A stretch of DNA of 63,039 bases from contig JAGKTZ010000002.1 of the NCBI GenBank assembly GCA_021153165.1, positions 1 through 63,039 of the forward strand, in the 5' to 3' direction. The notes under the pieces are model-generated. The model did no database searches. It was not told the origin of the DNA and saw only the letters and a program-made list of their open reading frames with translations. The translations under genes were made by a program, and so were the position numbers. How positions within the stretch are numbered: the stretch's first letter is position 1; each line of letters begins with the position of its first letter. This DNA comes from Prevotellaceae bacterium. GTDB taxonomy: Bacteria > Bacteroidota > Bacteroidia > Bacteroidales > Bacteroidaceae. Of this stretch, positions 60,651 to 63,039 are shown in pieces.

Positions 60651-61268
60651 TCAGAGTTTTTTCTCATTCAGACGACATAATTCCTCAATATGACCGATTA
60701 TTTCGTCGGCAGTACGTTGTATCTTGAAGTATTGTCCCATTGCTAATATAAACATAGTTATGAAAATGACAACGAAGGAAATACTGAAGACTATTGTGCT
60801 TGTGCTATTGGCTTGTGATAACTGGATGGATTCGTAGATGAACCAAGTAAGGAATGTGATGTCAAACGGTATACTGATATACTTGAGCCAATTTGCATAG
60901 TACGTCTTTAATCGAAGTGTTTCTTTTTTGGCTTCTATAACGCTATTGTTTATAAAATCTTTTGGGCGGAAGTGATGATGAATATAATAGCTGTAAATTT
61001 GTGCGCAGGTAACAACAATGCCGAAGAACAAGCACAGAGCGATAGAGAAGTGGAATAATGAATGCATGACCCATGTGAAAACGGGGATAACTGTTAAGGC
61101 CAGGATGCTTTCCAGGATAGCTTTCGTTCTTAATGAGTCTGCTTTTACTCTCATGACCTTACGCATCAATTGTTCGTGGACAATCGTTTCTTTTTCCAGC
61201 TTTTGCTTCAACAAAGCCATTTGCTCCTTCATTTCGAGCAGTTCTTTTGAGTCAATATGTTGTGTCAT
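60651..61268 (-). CDS. Small membrane protein paired with ECF sigma factor, copy B
   Basis: 205 residues, clearly paralogous to the protein at 57801. It shares the N-terminal DSKELLEMKEQMALLKQKLEKE helix, four membrane helices in matching positions, the conserved intervening stretch YYIHHHFRPKDFINNSVIEAKKETLRLK (YYMHSQFDPENFIDGNIVEVRKKTIKLK in copy A), and the final RTADEIIGHIEEL. It begins 12 bp after the sigma-factor stop. Hydrophobic segments have diverged more than the cytoplasmic ends, which suggests that those ends hold the conserved contact surface. Confidence 0.7.
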   Translation of the reverse strand: MTQHIDSKELLEMKEQMALLKQKLEKETIVHEQLMRKVMRVKADSLRTKAILESILALTVIPVFTWVMHSLFHFSIALCLFFGIVVTCAQIYSYYIHHHFRPKDFINNSVIEAKKETLRLKTYYANWLKYISIPFDITFLTWFIYESIQLSQANSTSTIVFSISFVVIFITMFILAMGQYFKIQRTADEIIGHIEELCRLNEKKL

Positions 61269-61280
61269 GTTGGTCGGGTG

Positions 61281-61772
61281 TTATTGGTCGGAGATTTTCT
61301 TTAGTTCCTCTTTGATGCGATAGAGGCGTACGCTTACATTCTTTACAGAGATGCCGATGATGGCGGCAATTTCTTCGTAAGGAAGACCTTCGAGCCACAG
61401 CAAAACAATGGCGCGGTCAAATGGCTTAAGACGATGGATGCGGCGGTAGAGCATTTGGATTTGTTGGGTGTCGTCGTCCATGTCGCAAAATAGGTTAATG
61501 TCCATAGCGAGAGGTATGTCTTCGTGGACTCTGCGTTTACGTTTCTCCGAAGAGCAGGTGTTGAAACTGACACGCCATATCCATGTTTCTAATTTGCTCT
61601 CGCCCTTGAATGAGGCATATCCCTTCCACAAGTTGATCAAAACTTCTTGGAACAGGTCGTTGACCTCGTCTGCATCTTTTGAAAACATATAGCACACCGT
61701 GTAGATGGTGCTCTTATGCTCGTGTATTATTCTTTCAAACTCGATATCTTGAGGGTTCATAGTATATTTCAT
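61281..61772 (-). CDS. ECF-type RNA polymerase sigma factor, copy B
   Basis: 163 residues from the ATG at 61772 (MKYTMNPQDIEF; 61760 is a possible start, and the frame opens further upstream at 61823). Region 2 (YTVCYMFSKDADEVNDLFQEVLINLWKGYASFKGES) and region 4 (LKPFDRAIVLLWLEGLPYEEIAAIIGISVKNVSVRLYRIKEELK) are nearly identical to copy A, so the two may recognise overlapping promoters. The segment between the regions differs (EKRKRRVHEDIPLAMDINLF). Confidence 0.92.
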   Translation of the reverse strand: MKYTMNPQDIEFERIIHEHKSTIYTVCYMFSKDADEVNDLFQEVLINLWKGYASFKGESKLETWIWRVSFNTCSSEKRKRRVHEDIPLAMDINLFCDMDDDTQQIQMLYRRIHRLKPFDRAIVLLWLEGLPYEEIAAIIGISVKNVSVRLYRIKEELKKISDQ

Positions 61773-61949
61773 GGATATATAATTAGACGCACAAATATGC
61801 GAAAAAACTACAGCAGATGGCAATATTTTTTTTGTGAATTTGCGACGTGCTGTATTGTGGTAGATGTTTTGTTGCTTTTTTGTAATGGCTATAATGTTGC
61901 AAAAGTGCTTAATTTATAAGAAAAAATGTGGAAAAAAGAGCGGGAAGTG

Positions 61950-61980
61950 TTTGCTGTTTCGTAAAAAAGTGGTACTTTTG
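61950..61980 (+). promoter_or_regulatory. Promoter of the rplM-rpsI operon
   Basis: TTTG at 61950-61953 and TACTTTTG at 61973-61980 with a 19-nt spacer, a full consensus promoter. Confidence 0.8.
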
Positions 61981-61985
61981 CACGC

Positions 61986-62121
61986 CGATTATTATCAAGC
62001 AGGGGTAAACTCTGCGAATCTATGAGTCGACAAAGCGTCTCATTGGCCGGGGCGACGAGTCATCAAAAGGCTTGTAGGTAAAGATAAATTTAGTAGTTAT
62101 TTAATTAAAAATTTTACAAGA
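61986..62121 (+). promoter_or_regulatory. Structured leader of rplM (L13-leader-like)
   Basis: A leader of about 135 nt with hairpins GCAGGG-GTAAA-CTCTGC (61999-62015) and ATGAG/CTCAT (62022-62026 with 62039-62043), and a G/C-rich GGCCGGGGCGACGAG stretch. The 3' part is unstructured and A/T-rich. Ribosomal leaders before rplM have been described in Bacteroidia; I infer this is one, with autoregulation by L13 likely. Confidence 0.5.
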
Positions 62122-62583
62122 GTGGACACTTTAAGTTACAAGACCATTTCTGCAAACAAAGAGACCGTAAACAAAGAATGGGTTGTAGTTGATGCTACTG
62201 ACCAAGTATTGGGTCGTCTTTGTACAAAGGTTGCCAAGCTGTTGCGTGGTAAGTACAAACCAAACTTTACTCCTCACGTAGACTGTGGTGACAATGTGAT
62301 TATTATTAATGCCGACAAGGTGAGACTCACTGGTAAGAAGTGGACAGATCGCATCTATTACACTTACACAGGTTATCCCGGTGGTCAACGCGAACACACA
62401 CCTGCTAGCATCATGGCTAAGCCTGATGGCGCTGAAAAATTGCTCCGTCGTGTAGTGAAGGGTATGCTTCCTAAGAACCGTCTTGCTGCGAAACTCCTCA
62501 ACAATCTCTATGTGTACGAAGGAGCTGAACACAAGCACGAAGCACAATCACCCAAGGCAATTGATATTAACCTCTATAAATAA
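62122..62583 (+). CDS. rplM: 50S ribosomal protein L13
   Basis: 153 residues starting with GTG at 62122 (MDTLSYKTISANKETVNKEW, the usual Bacteroidales N-terminus). Signatures: WVVVDATDQVLGRLCTKVAKLLRGKYKP and VDCGDNVIIINADKVRLTGKKW, then MLPKNRLAAKLLNNLYVYEG. It binds 23S rRNA early in assembly. rpsI follows after 9 bp, as in most bacteria. The GTG start after an A/T-rich leader may be part of its translational control. Confidence 0.97.
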   Translation: MDTLSYKTISANKETVNKEWVVVDATDQVLGRLCTKVAKLLRGKYKPNFTPHVDCGDNVIIINADKVRLTGKKWTDRIYYTYTGYPGGQREHTPASIMAKPDGAEKLLRRVVKGMLPKNRLAAKLLNNLYVYEGAEHKHEAQSPKAIDINLYK

Positions 62584-62592
62584 TTTGCAGGT

Positions 62593-62979
62593 ATGGAAAT
62601 GATAAACGCATTAGGCCGTCGTAAGAGTTCGGTTGCTCGTATCTTTGTTACAGAAGGTACTGGTAAAATCACAATCAACAAGCGTGACCTTACTGAATAC
62701 TTCCCTTCTCCTATTCTCCAGTTCGTGGTTAAGCAACCATTGGCTCTCTTGAATGTAGAAGAAAAGTATGACATCAAGGTAAATTTGAACGGTGGTGGTT
62801 TCACAGGTCAAAGCCAAGCGCTCCGCCTCGCTATCGCTCGCGCACTTGTTAAGATCAATGCAGACGACAAGAAAGCACTTCGCGCTGAAGGTTTCATGAC
62901 TCGCGATTCTCGTGAGGTTGAACGTAAGAAACCAGGTCAACCAAAGGCACGTCGTCGCTTCCAATTCAGCAAGCGTTAA
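62593..62979 (+). CDS. rpsI: 30S ribosomal protein S9
   Basis: 128 residues with MINALGRRKSSVARIFVTEG, GKITINKRDLTEYFP, NGGGFTGQSQALRLAIARALV and the basic tail RDSREVERKKPGQPKARRRFQFSKR that reaches the decoding site. It is co-transcribed with rplM. The 60 bp left in the window after the stop hold an A/T palindrome (TATATATATTATATATG) flanked by CGCAC/GTGCG, possibly a terminator or the start of another leader, cut by the window edge. Confidence 0.97.
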   Translation: MEMINALGRRKSSVARIFVTEGTGKITINKRDLTEYFPSPILQFVVKQPLALLNVEEKYDIKVNLNGGGFTGQSQALRLAIARALVKINADDKKALRAEGFMTRDSREVERKKPGQPKARRRFQFSKR

Positions 62980-63039
62980 TATCCCTTTTACTTCAATCCT
63001 TCGCACCTTATATATATTATATATGTGTATGTGTGCGAG

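Overview
The window looks like a chromosomal segment of a Bacteroidales bacterium that probably has a type IX secretion system (Prevotellaceae-like, but I cannot fix the genus). Genes start without clear Shine-Dalgarno sites. Many are preceded by the Bacteroidetes sigma-70 -7 element TAnnTTTG, sometimes with TTTG 19 nt upstream. Gene content is typical of the order: a lipoprotein TamA homologue (TamL) beside TamB, an S46 dipeptidyl-peptidase, a class III fructose-1,6-bisphosphatase, a BspA-like leucine-rich repeat protein, an Omp28-like protein and tails resembling T9SS sorting signals. I see no rRNA, CRISPR array or intact prophage.

Layout: 1-6,650 holds three Sel1-repeat loci (one a fragment), rbfA, a LolC/E-type permease, mdh and two identical tRNA-Asn genes. 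6,650-7,600 is a gene-poor repeat patch that also supplies the purD promoter. 7,607-12,127 carries purD, two membrane proteins and a zinc-uptake pair lacking its permease. 12,593-21,956 (minus strand) is tamB-tamL-S46 peptidase, an outer-membrane/periplasm cluster. 22,150-28,250 is an AT-rich accessory island: an IS3-family remnant, three families of dispersed or tandem repeats, a possible structured RNA of about 300 nt, a PD-(D/E)XK nuclease-like gene, a BspA-like surface protein, a 57-residue peptide gene, and an AAA/DUF4143 ATPase whose promoter region carries three 15-bp boxes at an exact 33-bp period.

29,780-45,681 is conserved core: guaB; an envelope-biogenesis run of two PpiC/SurA-type isomerases, an OstA/LptA-like protein and mutL; an OmpA-family porin; fbp and serine dehydratase; ferritin; nth; pgk. 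45,820-51,110 has a substrate-binding lipoprotein, a TPR protein and an Omp28-like secreted protein. 51,800-57,420 (minus) is a GH20 hexosaminidase plus the compact run DUF5063-exonuclease-rRNA methyltransferase-ispE. 57,801-61,772 (minus) contains two paralogous copies of an ECF sigma factor/small membrane protein pair with a secreted protein gene between them. The window ends with the rplM-rpsI operon behind a structured leader.

The most notable non-standard signals are: the duplicated sigma/membrane-protein module; the possible RNA ahead of the nuclease gene; the 33-bp-periodic boxes before the DUF4143 ATPase; a roughly 195-bp repeat that places the same complete promoter in front of purD and tamB; and a family of A/T-rich palindromic intergenic modules sharing the core GCGACGTCTCGTTGAA, several between convergent genes and one forming a perfect 19-bp terminator-like stem.
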